From positions 1-64,000 of the forward strand of contig WION01000068.1 of NCBI GenBank assembly GCA_015039365.1: a stretch of 64,000 bases of DNA, in the 5' to 3' direction. Below are positions 43,966 to 56,813 of this stretch, in pieces (within the stretch, counting starts at the first letter, position 1; the number at the start of each line of letters is the position of its first letter). A program made the position numbers and the translations under genes. Below the pieces are notes generated by a model. It was not told where the DNA came from and did not search any database. It worked only from the letters and a program-made list of their open reading frames with translations. This DNA is from Amanita rubescens. Its lineage: Eukaryota; Basidiomycota; Agaricomycetes; Agaricales; Amanitaceae.

Positions 43966-45039
43966 TTTCATGACAGACTCTATTAGACAATCAGGTTTTT
44001 GCCGTGTTTGCTGATGCACCTTTGGATCCGAGCGAAAATGTCCACATCCCAAGCTCTCACACATGAACACGAAGACAAATCTATGAAAGTAGAATTACAC
44101 CTTGAATACAATGAATGGAGAAAAGTTTTTGATAAACAAACGTCAGAATGATTCCCTATCTCACGACAATGGGATCATGCAATAGATCTAAAAGAAGGAT
44201 TTAAACCTAAAGTGGCAAAAAACTATCCGTTATCAATCCATGAGGAACAGCTGATGAACAAATGGGTTGACGAACAACTCAAAAAAGGATATATTCGACC
44301 ATCACAATCGCCGCAAGCATCTCCTTTCTTCTACATTTCTAAGAAAGAAAAAGGAGAGTTGAGACCCTGCCAAGATTACCAATACATCAATAGCTGGATG
44401 AAATGGAATGCCTACCCCCTTCCTTTAGTATCTGACCTATTATTAAAACTATGAAAAGCAAAATACTTCTCCAAGTTAGACCTCCGATGGGGTTACAACA
44501 ATGTGCGGATAAAGAAAGGTGATGAATGGAAGGCCACATTCACAACAAATCGTGGTCTCTTCGAACCTACCGTAATGCTCTTTGGATTATGCAACTCACC
44601 GTCAACATTTCAAATGATGATGAATGAATACTTCCATGACATGATAGCCGAAGGACAGCTAGTTGTCTACATTGACGACATGTGTATGGAGCGAATGAGA
44701 AAGAAATGAGGGAGCGCACTAAACAAGTCTTGCAACAGCTAAAAGAAAACAATCTATTCCTGAAACTGGAAAAATGTAAATTCGTCGCCAAAGAAGTTGA
44801 ATTCCTTGGGATGATTGTCAAAGAAGGAAAGATCATGATGGACCCCATAAAACTCACTGGAATCAGCAAATGGCCTGAACCAAAAAACATTAAACAAATT
44901 CAGTCGTTTTTAGGATTTGCGAACTTTTACAGGAAATTTTTCGGAAATTATGCCGAAATAGTGGCTCCACTCACGGAACTTATGAAGAAAATAGTTCCCT
45001 ACCGGTGGGATGCAGAATGTCAGAAAGCATTTGACACGT

Positions 45040-45437
45040 TGTAATGAGCCAATTCTGGCTACGTTGGAACTGATCTCTGAAGCCTTCCGAAGCTCCCCGA
45101 AGCACTCCAAGCCTATACTCGACCCCAGAGGATGATCGTTTGTGTTCGGATGCACGCACAGGCCTCGGACTCGGTGCAGGAATTGTCACATGGTCACCTC
45201 GTGCCTCTGTAGTATATATGCCACCTTGTACGTAGTTGTAGTTAGCGAATTATCACCCCAGCTTTGTTCCGAGTTCGATTCCTTTCATTCCCTTTGTTCC
45301 TTGGTGCTTCGGACACCTTCCACTCGTTCACCTTCGTCTTTGGCACCCTCTCTGCACCCGAGGCACCCCCAGGACTGACCTCCGAAGCCCCTTTGGCCGA
45401 ACGCACTTCCGCATCAGCCTTCTTCTGATCATTTCAA
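45040..45437 (+). repeat. Solo LTR, sense orientation
   Basis: 398 bp, TGTAATGAGCC...ATTTCA, flanked by ACGT (45036-45039 and 45438-45441). Related to the LTRs of the complete Ty3 element but clearly a different subfamily. Confidence 0.85.
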
Positions 45438-45468
45438 CGTTAAAAGAGAAATTCCTAGAAGAACCGGT

Positions 45469-45863
45469 GAAATGATCAGAAGAAGGCCGATGCGGAACTG
45501 TGTTCAGCCAAAGGGGCTTCGGAGGTCAGTCCTGGGGGTGCCTCAGAGGCAGAGAGAGTGCCAAAGGCGAAGGTGAATGAGTGGAAGGTGTCCAAAGCAC
45601 CGAGGAACGAAGGGAACCAAAGGAATCAAACTCGGAGCAGTAATGGGTGATAATTCGCTAACTACAACTACATACACAATGGTATATATACTACGGAGGC
45701 ACAAGGTGACCATGTGACAAATCCTGCACCGAGTCTGAGGCCTGTGTGTGCATCCGAACACAAACGATCATCCTCCGGGGTTGAGTATAGGCTCGGAGTG
45801 CTTCGGGGAGCTTCAGAAGGTTTTGGAGATCGGTTCCAAGGTAGCCAGAATCGGCTCGTTACA
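45469..45863 (-). repeat. Solo LTR, opposite orientation
   Basis: 395 bp, flanked by CCGG (45465-45468 and 45864-45867). Same subfamily as 45040-45437 but inverted. Only about 30 bp separates the two. Confidence 0.85.
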
Positions 45864-47617
45864 CCGGTTCTAGTTATGCCAGATCTGACAAAACAGTTTT
45901 TATTAGAGACTGATGCATCAAATTGGGCAGTAGGAGCTGTCCTGAAACAATGGGGATCTGATGGAGAACTGCACCCATGCAGATATATCAGTCATTGGTT
46001 AAGCGATACCGAACAAAGATATCAAGTATATGATTGCGAGTCATTAGCAATAAAGAATGCATTCAAAACCTGGAGACACCTTCTTAAAGGAAGCCTGCAC
46101 ACGATTATGATTTACTGTGATCATAAGAATTTATCATATTATAAACACCCACAGAAAATGACCACCAGACAATCACACTGGTGGCAAGAAATCACTGAGT
46201 TTGATATTAAGTTAGAACATGTCCCTGGATCAAAACTTATTCAGGCAGATGCTTTATCGAGACACCCTGACCACATTAATGAAGAAGAGGCAAAAGTGAA
46301 AGAAATCCCACAAGCCATGATCACCAATGACATGGTTATTGCCACAATCAATGTATCTTGGGCAGATAAAATAACTGAATTACTGCCAAGAGATAAATTT
46401 GCTAAAGTCGTAATTGATGGCCTTAAACACGGAAAACTACCCCTCTGATCAAAGTTTAACAACTGGAAAAACAACAACAACATCATCCGTTATCAAGGAC
46501 GTGTTTATGTCCCTCAAAACAAAGAATTACAAAATGAAATCATCAAAGTGCATCATGACCCTGTGGGTCATCCCGGATGCTTAAAAACCTTAGAACTAAT
46601 TTGCAGAGATTATTATTGGCCTGGAATGACAACAACCATATCTAAATGGGTTGAAGGCTGTGCCTTATGTGAGCAAATGAAGGTCAATACGCACCCAACT
46701 GCACCCGGAATAATGCCAATTAAATCCAACACAACACGTCCATTTGAACAAGTTTCAATGGATTTCATTACAGATTTACATACCCCTATTGACGGTTTTG
46801 ATTCTGTTTTGACCGTGGTCAATCAAGGCTTAACAAAAGGCATAATATTCATACCATGCAAAAAATCTTTTACCACTATGGATACCGCCAATTCCTACAT
46901 TAATGACATCTACAAACATTACAGATTACCAACAACCCTTATTTCTGATAGAGGACCACAGTTTACCTCTAAAGTTTTCAAAGAAATCAGCAAAATCTTT
47001 GGAATTAACCATAGAAAGTTGACCGCCTTTCATCTGCAAACTGACAGAGAATCGGAACAACTCAATCAGAGCTAGAAACCTACCTCCAGTTATACTGCGT
47101 AGATCATCCAAAACAATGGAAAGATCACCTGCCATTAGCAGAATTTGCACATAATCAATGCATACATCAATCTACCAAGATGATGCTGTTTGAAATCATG
47201 TTTGGAATAGAACCTGTGGCTATCCCCACAGCATTCCCACAGATCAATGTACCTGCCGCTGAAGACCACTTCAAGGTCTTAACACAAATATGAGACAAAG
47301 CTCTCACCACACACGAATTAGCTAGACAGCTAATGACTCAACGTGTCAAAGGGAAATCTCCTGCCTTCAAAGAAGGAGATTTAGTATGGCTAGACTCAAG
47401 AAATCTGAAAACCGCTCATTAGATAAGAAAATTCTCACCTAGACAAGAAGGACTGTTCAAGATCAAGAAGATCTTAGGACCTGTCACCACAAAATTAGAA
47501 CTTCCCACACGATGGAAGATTCACCCTGTGTTTCACGTCTCACTCCTGACCCCTTATCACGAGAACGAAACACATGGTCCAAACTTTACGCAACCTACCC
47601 CAGATCTCAGCAGTTTA

Positions 47618-50095
47618 CACTGAGCCACCTATCCGAGTAGAATCCGAGCTGATTACGAGGAATACGAGTAGAGTCCGAGCCCATTCCGAGTAGGGTCCAA
47701 GGAGTACTAGTAATCCGAGTAGAATCCGAGCTGAGTCCGAGCCCAGTCCGAGTTGAGGTGAATCCGAGTGCAAACTCGGAGTGCACTCAGACTCCGAGCT
47801 CAGTCCGAGTGGAGTCCGAGTGGAGTCCGAGCTGAGTTCAAGTCAGACTCTGAACCCAATCTGAGCTTATTCTCAGTTGTTTATCATTGCAATAAAATTC
47901 CAAATAAATCCTGAAAAAATGCAGAAAAATCATGTGATCCAGGCCATATAGGAATTATGAGACCAAACACACCCAAACTTGAGATATTTGCAAAATACTT
48001 CTTCAGATGTTCAGAGTGTAATCTTAGGAAATGAACAAAATTCATGATGTGATCAAGGACATGCAGAGTTGCTGGTGGTTAGTAAATGATGTTCAGAGGT
48101 GTACACCTGTCATTCCCTACTGGTGGTTATGAATGGCTGTCAGTAGTAGAAGTCAGTTGCAGTGACTTGCAATGGTCAGTACCAGTTGAGGTCTTACTCG
48201 GATGATCTGGTTGTGTACAGTGTCACAGTCAACTTCTACAATCCCACCTGTTGACAACAGCAACCAATCACCTAGTATGACATTGCAGACAGTTTTAGAG
48301 CTCCTGAATAAATGATAACCTAGGGTTGGAGATTGTGAGGTGTTTGTATTGAAGTCAAGGAGAGAAGGGGGGTGGATATGAGTTCTTGGTAATTTAATGA
48401 TGGTACATGATTATGAGTACTGGTTTTTAACACCATCAGGGAATGTCTGGGGTATACCCCTGTCGTTCCTTACTACTAGCCCTATCAGTTACACCATATT
48501 GATACTCAGTGTGTTATGATCATGTTTGGCAAACCTTTGCCTACCCAGAAAGCTTCCACACCAGAAGCATCTAGAAAGCCCCACCTGGCACAGCTACTAG
48601 TCCAGTAACCACAGTCTGTTGGCATGGACTGAGACTGAATATCTTTCCTACCTGTGACTTGGAAAGCACTCAGTAGACATGAATAACCCACCACACTTTA
48701 TCACCTGGCCAGAACATTGTTCCATGGAATCTTTGGATGGGGTGCAACCTGGTCCAGGTGGCTGGTTTTTGGACAGCTCTCTGTGAGCCTGTGATGGACT
48801 CAGGTTGTCTCTGTCTCTATCATTTTAGAATTTTATCATACCAGTAACCAGATTTCTGCCAGATTCCATTGCTGCAAATATGACTCCATTTAATAGTGTT
48901 CCAGTTCCACATCAGATGAGCAGGATTTAGTGATTCAGATTTTATTGTATATTAACCTGGAACTTGAGCATGACTCTGTGGTTGAATCTTTGAGATTGTC
49001 AAGCCAAATTATAATCTGAGAGGAGTTGAAAAAGCCAGTTTCTGGTGTTTATTACCACCAATCTCCTTTATTTTATGAGGGTACATGTCTGCACTTGTTT
49101 GAAGGATGCTATATTGGATAAAGACTCAACTATCATGGGAATATCAAATGGCACCCTCAGATAATTTCACAAGAAGTTGGAAATCACTATTGCTGGTGAA
49201 TCTGTTTCATGGATGTGGTAATTCATGCAGTGCCACAAGGAAAGGAGAGCAGGTACATACATACATTTAAAGATTGAAGCATTGTAGGAGGCAGGTATCA
49301 GTATCAAATTTTCATGTTGATCTGCATAGCTACTCAGAACAATGGCCTAGTTTGGCTTCACAATTCTTCTATGACCAGTGGAATCTGGACCACATGATTT
49401 TTCTACATTTTTGCAAAATTTTCAATTTTCTCACTTGCATTGCAAAAGTGTTTTGCAAATATCTCGAGCTTGGTTTTGTTTGGCTTCACCATTCTTATAT
49501 GACCTGGATCACATGATTTTTCCGCATTTTTCAAGATTTTTTGCAGACTTTGCCATTTTTTACACGAAGTGTCTGAAAAAGTATTTTGCAAATATCTCAA
49601 GCTTGGCTTTGTTTGGTTTCGTCATTTTTATATGACCTGAATCATGTGAATTTTCCGCATTTTTTACATATTTTTTGGGATTTTATTGGACATGTAAAGA
49701 AATCCAAATAGTGCCAAATAGTGCCAAACATAATGGTCATATGTATATAGGGCCATGCCAATGTTGCCATTGCCCCCCCTGCTGCTCGGAATTGTGCACG
49801 AGAATTGAGCTCGGTCTATTCGGACTTGACTTGTATTCCGAGTTGAGTCCGAGCTGGGCTAGCAGTAGGACTCTATATGGAATACTCGGACTGAGCTCGG
49901 ATTCCGAGCTCAGTCCAAGCAGAGACAATCCTACTATATTCCGAGCTCAACTCGGATTCTACTCGGAGTGAGCTCGGAATACGAGTTCATGTTTTGGTGA
50001 GTCGTCTGCCATTTCTTTTGCTACTAGTAATCAGCTCGGATTCCGAGCTGATTACTCATAATCCTCGTAATCCGAGATTCTTAGGTGGCTCAGTG
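47618..50095. mobile_element. 2.5-kb terminal-inverted-repeat element without transposase
   Basis: Ends read CACTGAGCCACCTA on the left and TAGGTGGCTCAGTG on the right. Inside each end is an array of TCCGAGT/ACTCGGA-type units (about 47630-47870 and 49805-50080), arranged as larger inverted repeats. The AT-rich centre (47880-49800) has no convincing ORF. No clear target duplication was found. It starts immediately after the decayed Ty3 integrase. Confidence 0.6.
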
Positions 50096-50640
50096 CTAAG
50101 TGCTCGAGGAATGGGGGGGGGACTGCAAAGTACTGCCCGTTTTGCATCTCTGCAAACTACCTCATCAACCCTCTCCCTCTTCCACAGCTCAGGATGGTAT
50201 GCTCGCCGCCATCCAAATTTCATTCCCCGGACCCCCTCACGATGAGAACCACATGACCACCTGGAATTGTAGTGCAGAACTTTTGCTCACTACATAAAAA
50301 GTTAATACTGATACCATGTTATGATGTATGTAGAAGTTACAGTACATATGATATCCCACCTTATAAATTCATTGACTATATCATGCTCACAAGATATGTA
50401 GCTTTCTAAATAAAAAAGGTTTTTATCTTGTCATATTTCATAAGTGATTGACCAGGAGTAAAGGAAGAAAAAGTCATCCCCTCAGAAGTCAAAGTGGTCT
50501 GGAGTACTCAGGCCCAAAGTGAAAGTGATGAGGAGTGAGCTCTCCAAAGTGAAAGCCCTGCCAGAGTACTGAAAGTGCTTTCAAGGGTTTTGCTGATGAG
50601 ATCAACTAGTCACCACGTATTCACGAGGACCACGCACCGA
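50096..50640. other. Unassigned AT-rich stretch
   Basis: No gene, repeat or element end recognised. It leads into the open frame that starts upstream of 50666. Confidence 0.4.
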
Positions 50641-52400
50641 CTTCACCCCTGCTGACATCCAAAGCATGCGAGAAGGATTAATCCTTTTCAACACCACTGC
50701 TTTCACCCTAGGAGTACCACCCATTGACGAAGAACTCATCAACAATTACTTTAGAAGAGCAAGAACCGCCGCCGCTAACAACGCCGCTACAACCGCTGCT
50801 ATTTCCACTGCCACTAACGCTGTTGCTGCTGAAGCCAGTACTGTTGCTGCTGCTGCCGCTATTGATGATGAGATTAATGAAAGACTCGTCAATCCCATCT
50901 TGCTTCCTATCATCTTACCAGAAGACATTCCTTCACCAAGACCCGCCTACACCATGATGGACCTAACAAGAGACATGCGCTCTACTAGCCCCGTGCTCTG
51001 ACTCCCTACAGAAGCACCCATTCCTGCATTCCCTTATCACCACGCTAGTACCAACAACACCAATTTCGACGTACCACCACCGAACATTCCCGCTATCGAC
51101 ATCATTCTAACTCATTATGCTATCCCCTCCTTTGTCAATCAAACAACCCAACGAACCTTCTATCGAATATGGACACTCCTTACTTCATGGATGTTCGTTA
51201 ACAACTACATTTCCGTTCTCAACCGAAACATTTGTCTGGATCTAACTAATGGCTATTACCAATGTCATTGTCAATCTCACGTGTCGATTCCGAGAACCAC
51301 ACTCCAATTGTTGGGTTACCCTAATGATATGGGATAACATTCGATGGTTATATGATCAATGAGGAGACATTTACTTGGAAGAAGCCACTCATTTAACTAC
51401 CGCTGGCCACCGTCATCATTTCATTCAACCAACTCGTCAAAATGCATTAGATGCCAGAATGACTTTAATGCATGGACACCCTATTTTCCCCACAACCCCT
51501 TACGCTGCCACCCTTGATCGTATTCATACTCTCTAAGATCAGGTGAACCAAACTCAAACTCATGATGGATGGAACATGCTGGCACTATGACAACTCCAAT
51601 CTCTAGTCAATAACCTAGTTTGGAGAAATGACTGCTCCCACGAAACCCCTAACATCAACAATGTTTATCAAGATGCCACTGTTATTGCCCTACAGGAAGG
51701 AAGTACCATCGAAGGATGAGACATACCTATTCCCGAGAACCCTGACTGCTGCACCATTTTCCACCTCACTGGATCAGAAAGGCTCATCGCGTTCAAACCG
51801 AACAACTTGGCATTTGAAGGAGAAGAAACTCCTGGAACCTGTGGATGCTATACATGTGGATGACCACATTATACTTCAGATCATAACGGCCGCCCGCCTA
51901 TTCGTTGTGAAATTCGACATGAGAGAACTCCCCCTCCCATTTATGAAAACACCACAAATGATGCACAACTGACTCCCTATGAGCAAATCCCTGAACGACA
52001 AGGAACCACTTCATCATCGTCAATAATTATGTCGGTTATGAATGAAGTGAACCATCCTAACCCCGGTCATCCTACTCGTCAAGGAACTCAAACTCGCCCA
52101 TCCAGAAACAACTCCGTCGTCTACCCAGAACAAATGGGATATAATTTGCATGTACCCGACACCGCCATTCCTTCCCCTTCCCGCCGAAACTTAGGACATT
52201 GTCAAGGACAACCAACGAGAGGACAACCTGGACGCCCTATCGCAATTATGATGCCGACAAACCAGAATCCTCCACAAGAAGAGTGACCAACTCTTCAACA
52301 ACGACTTGCGGATAACCGTCGTCAACGCTGTCACCCCTGGATTGAAAACCAGGATGACTTCATTTATGATCCTGATGCTGAACATAACGGCGATACTTAG
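50641..52400 (+). pseudogene. Decayed gag-like or element-encoded protein
   Basis: A series of open pieces in the same style: DFTPADIQSMREGLILFNTT with an Ala/Asn-rich helix (50641-51001), a hydrophobic middle, THLTTAGHRHHFIQPTRQNA (about 51390) and a C-terminal Pro/Asn/Gln-rich part to about 52284. They are interrupted by at least five TGA codons and frame changes. It matches no protein I can name; its position among LTR pieces suggests a structural gene of an LTR element. Confidence 0.4.
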
Positions 52401-52870
52401 CTGAGTAATTTGTTTAATATTCGGAGAATATTGGACTTCATATATAGGAGAGAGGCTATGTTACAAATGTATGTCATGTCATACATATTTTTACCTCAGC
52501 CATGGTCACCATTCTCTCTTATTATCTGTTTACCTTTCTTTGCATATGCATTCCTTCTGGAACATTCATCGTTTATCATATGCCATTTCACTTTATCACA
52601 TGCATGCCTATTATCACATGTAAACCGTTTCATTATCACATGCATTTCTATTTACTATATTTGCATACATACTTTGTACTATATAAGACACGCAAATATA
52701 TGGCTAGACCTCAGTCTAGTTTTAACAGTCAAAATCTGTCTCGTTATCATCTAAGATCCCTTGAGGACTTATCCGATAACACTCTTGTTCTTTGAACGTT
52801 CTTAAGTGCCAGAACTCCCTTGAGGAACCTATGGTACCTGATAGGCTTGACTTATCAGTGAACAAACAAA
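52401..52870. other. AT-rich non-coding stretch, possible LTR remnant
   Basis: Contains TATATA boxes and CATATGCA/CACATGCA strings; no coding capacity. It lies between two copies of the same gene fragment, so it may be LTR or leader sequence of that element. Confidence 0.3.
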
Positions 52871-53270
52871 TATAACAAAGCCACTCGTCTAACCACTGCT
52901 GGTCATCGTCACCACTTCATTCAACTGACTTGTCAAAATGCATTAGATGCCGGAATGACTTGGATGCATGGATGCCCTATTTTCCCTGCGACCCCTTACA
53001 CTGCCACACTCGATCATATTCGTACCCTTTTAGATCAAGTGAACCGAACCCAGACCCATGAACTCCAATCTGTGGTTAACAACCTGGTCTGGAGGACTGA
53101 CCATTCCCATGAAACCCCCAACGCTGACAACGTCTATCAAGACGCCGCCGTTATTGCTTTACAAGAAGGAAGCACCATTGAAGGATGAGATGTACCCATC
53201 CCTGAAAACCCCGACCATTGCACCATTTTCCACCTTACTGGATTGGAAAGGCTTGTTGCATTCAAACCAA
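52871..53270 (+). repeat. Second copy of the gag-like fragment
   Basis: About 400 bp homologous to about 51385-51790 (GCATTAGATGCC...GAATGACTT, then CCCTATTTTCCC). Both copies carry a TGA after the shared STIEG segment. It ends where a Ty3-family LTR is inserted. Confidence 0.75.
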
Positions 53271-53736
53271 TGTAATGAGCCGGTTCTGGCTACGTTGGAA
53301 CCGAACACCAAAGCGCACCGCATTCCGAGTCTCGGCATCACATCACGCATCATGGAAGCTTCCGAAGTCAAACCTTCACGCCGATGACCTTCGGCTACAT
53401 TGTGACAGGGCCACTCCCGCAACTTGAGCAATATTCGAACGCAACGGGGCACCTAGACGCGCACGGACCATTGGACTCGGAGGAAGGCTTGTCGCAGGTA
53501 AGCCTCATGTCCTCATAGTATATATACAGCATTGTCTGTAGTAGTTAGACATCAAATATACAGCCGGTCTCACTTCTGCTCTCTTTCTCCTTCCTTGCGT
53601 CTGATTCCGTTCTCCTTCTCGCTCGGTGACTTGGTCACCGTTCCGTTCCTTCACCTTCGCTCTTGGCACTCTATCACACTTAAGCACTTTGGTCAGACCT
53701 CCGTAGCCCCTTTGGCCGAACACTGTTCCATGTCGG
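53271..53736 (+). repeat. Diverged LTR of the complete Ty3 family, 3' truncated
   Basis: Starts TGTAATGAGCC and is homologous to 23980-23494 (reverse complement). It is cut before its GTTTCA end by another LTR-like sequence starting TGTAACGTACC at 53737. Confidence 0.85.
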
Positions 53737-54490
53737 TGTAACGTACCGATTCTGGGTACATTGTACTCAGTGCCAAAACCCGACACCACAGCGGACTCAA
53801 ACCCTCAACCTCGGGACCCCGTTCCAACAGTTCCGACACGTCGGACCCGACCGTTTCAGATCGGACGCATGTAGTACACAAGGCATATCGTATATAGTCA
53901 TGTCGTAGATAGGGGGATATACACCTTTTCAGTACCCCTCACTTGAGTTCACTATTCCCGAGCCCCGACGAGTGCAACCGAAGTGGATGAGCACCCTTTG
54001 GTGCTGCCTCGGAGGTATCTCTCAAGGCCAGCGGCAGTGCCTCGGAAGCAGGGTGCCTCCTTGTTCGTTCGGATGGGCATGCGGTGGTTTGGTTCGGTCA
54101 TGATGTTACTGGTAGGCCGAAGCGAAGCGAGCTATTCTGATGGAAAGTGAGGTGGATCGGGAGGCTAAGGGATCCAGGGGCAAAAGCTATTGATCGATCG
54201 GAGCTGGATTGGGAGTGGCAGCACATGTGGGCGTTATTCGGCTGATGCTGTGCTGGTGCTGTGGGGCCAGGTGGTGAAGGCTACTGCAGTGTAAAGAGTG
54301 GGGAGGGTATAATTGAAGAAAGGTCAGCGGGGTATGGTCTCTGAGCTATGGGGAGGCCGGCAGAGTGCTTGGAGTGGCTCGGAGCAGATTCCAAGTGACA
54401 CCGGAACTTGTCCGATGCTTTCTGTGCAGCAGTTGGGTGAAAGGAATGACCGATGGACTGACCTAAGAGCCCCTCGCAGTGGGCTCCAGT
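53737..54490. mobile_element. LTR-like fragment and Ty3 leader
   Basis: 53737 to about 53990 starts TGTAACGTACCGATTC with a TATATAG box near 53891. The right part (about 54370-54490) matches the leader and primer-binding region found next to the complete Ty3 element's 5' LTR, including the segment ending GGGCTCCAGT. So 54491-54887 is the 5' LTR of a truncated minus-strand element. Confidence 0.6.
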
Positions 54491-54887
54491 TGAAACGATC
54501 AGAAGAAGGCTGATGCGGAAGTGCATTCAGCCAAAGGGGCTACGGAGATCAGTCCGAAGGGTGTCTCAGGTGCAGAGAGGATGCCGAAGACGAAGGTGAA
54601 TGAGTGGAAGGTGTCCGAAGCACCGAGGAACGAAGGGAACCAAAGGAATTGAACTCGGAATGCAGATGGGGTGATAATTTGCTAACTACAACTACATACA
54701 CAATGGTATATATACTACGGAGGCACAATGTGACCATGTGACAATTCCTGCACCGAGTCCGAGGCCTGTGCATGCATCCGAACACAAACGATCATCCTCC
54801 GGGGTTGAGTATAGGCTCAGAGTGCTTCAGGGAGCTTTGGAAGGCTTCGGAGATCGGTTCCAACGTAGCCAGAATCGGCTCGTTACA
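54491..54887 (-). repeat. 5' LTR of a truncated Ty3-type element
   Basis: 397 bp, same subfamily as 45040-45437. The conserved primer-binding segment lies just to its left. Confidence 0.8.
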
Positions 54888-54894
54888 CCGTGCC

Positions 54895-56813
54895 CGAGAA
54901 AAGTCTACATCTAAATCAACAAAGGCTACTGGCAGCCCTAAGAAGGCTAAATCAACTTCCCACAGCAGTCAGAAACAGAAGCGATGACAGCCTTCTCCAA
55001 GTCCACCCCCTCAGGAATCTGATGATGATGATGACAGTCAGAAAGAGAATGCACCACGTAAGAAAAAGAAAAAGCTTACTCACCGTGAAGAGCCTATTGA
55101 AGATATCATCCTTGATGAAGATAATGAAGCGCAGACATCCAAAAATGGTGACAAGATCATAGATCTGTTATCCGATGACAAGGTAAGTTGAGATCAACCT
55201 TTGTAATTGGTAACTTACCTGGCTGTTAAGGGGAGCAGGCTTGAGACCCACCACCGTGCAAGCATCCCCGACAAAAAAACTGCTAAGAAAGAGATGGCCC
55301 ATGACATCTTGACTATTTTCTCGCACTGGTGGGATGTCACATTCACCTCGGCTAAGACGAAAAAGAAAGAGGTCTTGAATGGACATTGGTGCTGGATCTG
55401 CATGTGAGCACTATTGTTTACTGCTTCCCAACTAAACTGACCACAGATGTTAGTAAGAAAGAAGGGAGAAATGGCACCATTGCTTCATCATTGGGGGGAA
55501 CTCTACACATCGGGTACACTGTTGGCAACATTATGATGAGTACAAAAAAAGATGTGAAAAAGATAACATACCGGAGCACCACCATGCGGTCCCATGCGAT
55601 GTTTGGTGCCAAAGAAATGAAAAGGTTGGACAAACGACTCTTGACAGAGTTGTTGAGAAGGTTGCATCACCACGTGAATTTAAGCGAGAGAAGGTTCTTG
55701 AATGCATCACCCAATTCATTGTCTGCGATGATCAGGTAAGCACAACATGAAATGTGACAAAAAATGGCTAATGTACTCAACCAGTCATTTGAGGTTGCAG
55801 AGAAGACAACATTTCAGAATGTTCTAGCATCAATGAGGCCACAAGTGAGCAAAAAGGATATTCCAAGTGCACACAAAGTATCATCATATCTCCACAACAA
55901 ATATTCAGACTGGATGTCGCAACTGAAGGAAGATATTAAGGTATGCACCAACACAATAAGAAAATGTAGCTAGGACTTACTACTTCTTGTGCAGAGGGCT
56001 CCTGGGAAAGTGTCATGTATGGCAGATACTTGGACAGCAGACAACACGAAGGCATCATTCCTAGGCATCATGGCGCATTGGATTGATGTGGTAGATGGGA
56101 GGTGGCAGATGCGATCGGAGGTAATCGGGTTGCGCTTTGTCTCAGGTAATCACAGTGGCTTAAATTTGGCATGATACCTGATTGGCTCATTCGATCGGGT
56201 GGGCATCTGTTCCGATAACACGTCCAAGGTAGATCTACCAGTCATATCATCTTGATCTCTGCTGATGGGGATATTTGAATGGAAGCTATTCACCATGACC
56301 TTCGACAACACGTCTAGCAATGAGACGACATGCGCAACAATCACTCAGATTCATAGACGCCAAAAATATGACAAGTGGGACAACAGGGAGAATCAATTAC
56401 TGTGAGTCTTGATCTGATTGATCTGAGAGTAAGCTCATCATCGTCTGTAGATGTCTCGCTCATGTTGTCCAGCTTGCAATTGTCAACATCATGTCTCACA
56501 TTACGAAGATCACCGCTGTAGAAACTACCACAGCTATATGGGAATATGATCCTGATCTCCCCAACAATCACGTTCTAAAAGGTTCTCTAGATGTCATAGC
56601 CACAATTTGTACAGTTGCAATCAAGGTAAGCCCCGAATTCCACCCATTATTCTTGTATTTTACTCATTGCTCGCGCACATAAGATCCAGGCATCAAGTCA
56701 GCGTATTGAATATTTTTACAAACTCCAAGTAGAGTGTGGCATTAAGTAAACAGCCGCTGAAGATTCCCTTGCACAGCAATGTCCGTTGGGGAACAGCATA
56801 TAACATGTTAGAT
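54895..56813 (+). pseudogene. hAT-type transposase, decayed and truncated
   Basis: A Lys/Ser-rich N terminus, then a BED-like zinc finger region (GHWCWIC...), then the RNase H-like core start (VSCMADTWTADNTKASFLGI, HWIDVVDGRWQ), CSDNTSKV, FTMTFDNTSSNE, LAHVVQLAIVNIMSHI and VRWGTAYNM. Several introns of about 45-60 nt are visible, for example from 55183 and 55407. One TGA replaces a codon in the core (about 56172). The 3' end is cut off at 56813 by an LTR, before the C-terminal dimerisation domain. Confidence 0.75.

Larger units (their letters stand above)
43188..47617 (+). pseudogene. Decayed Ty3-type pol (protease to integrase)
   Basis: In order: protease (ALIDSGTQGKFVDSSLV, then LGLPWL; 43188-43679), a tandem repeat, RT (HEEQLMNKWVDEQLKKGYIRPS, DLRWGYNNVRI, VYIDD; about 44150-45036), RNase H (TDASNWAVGAVLKQW, HVPGSKLIQADALSR; 45868-46448), integrase finger and core (HHDPVGHPGCLKTL, MDFITDL, SDRGPQFTS; about 46450-47075) and the integrase tail to about 47625. 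It is broken by frame changes, about six TGA codons and one TAG, and by two solo LTRs. Several TGAs sit where Arg is expected, for example TSE-stop-FPIS. AT-rich compared with the young elements. Confidence 0.85.
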
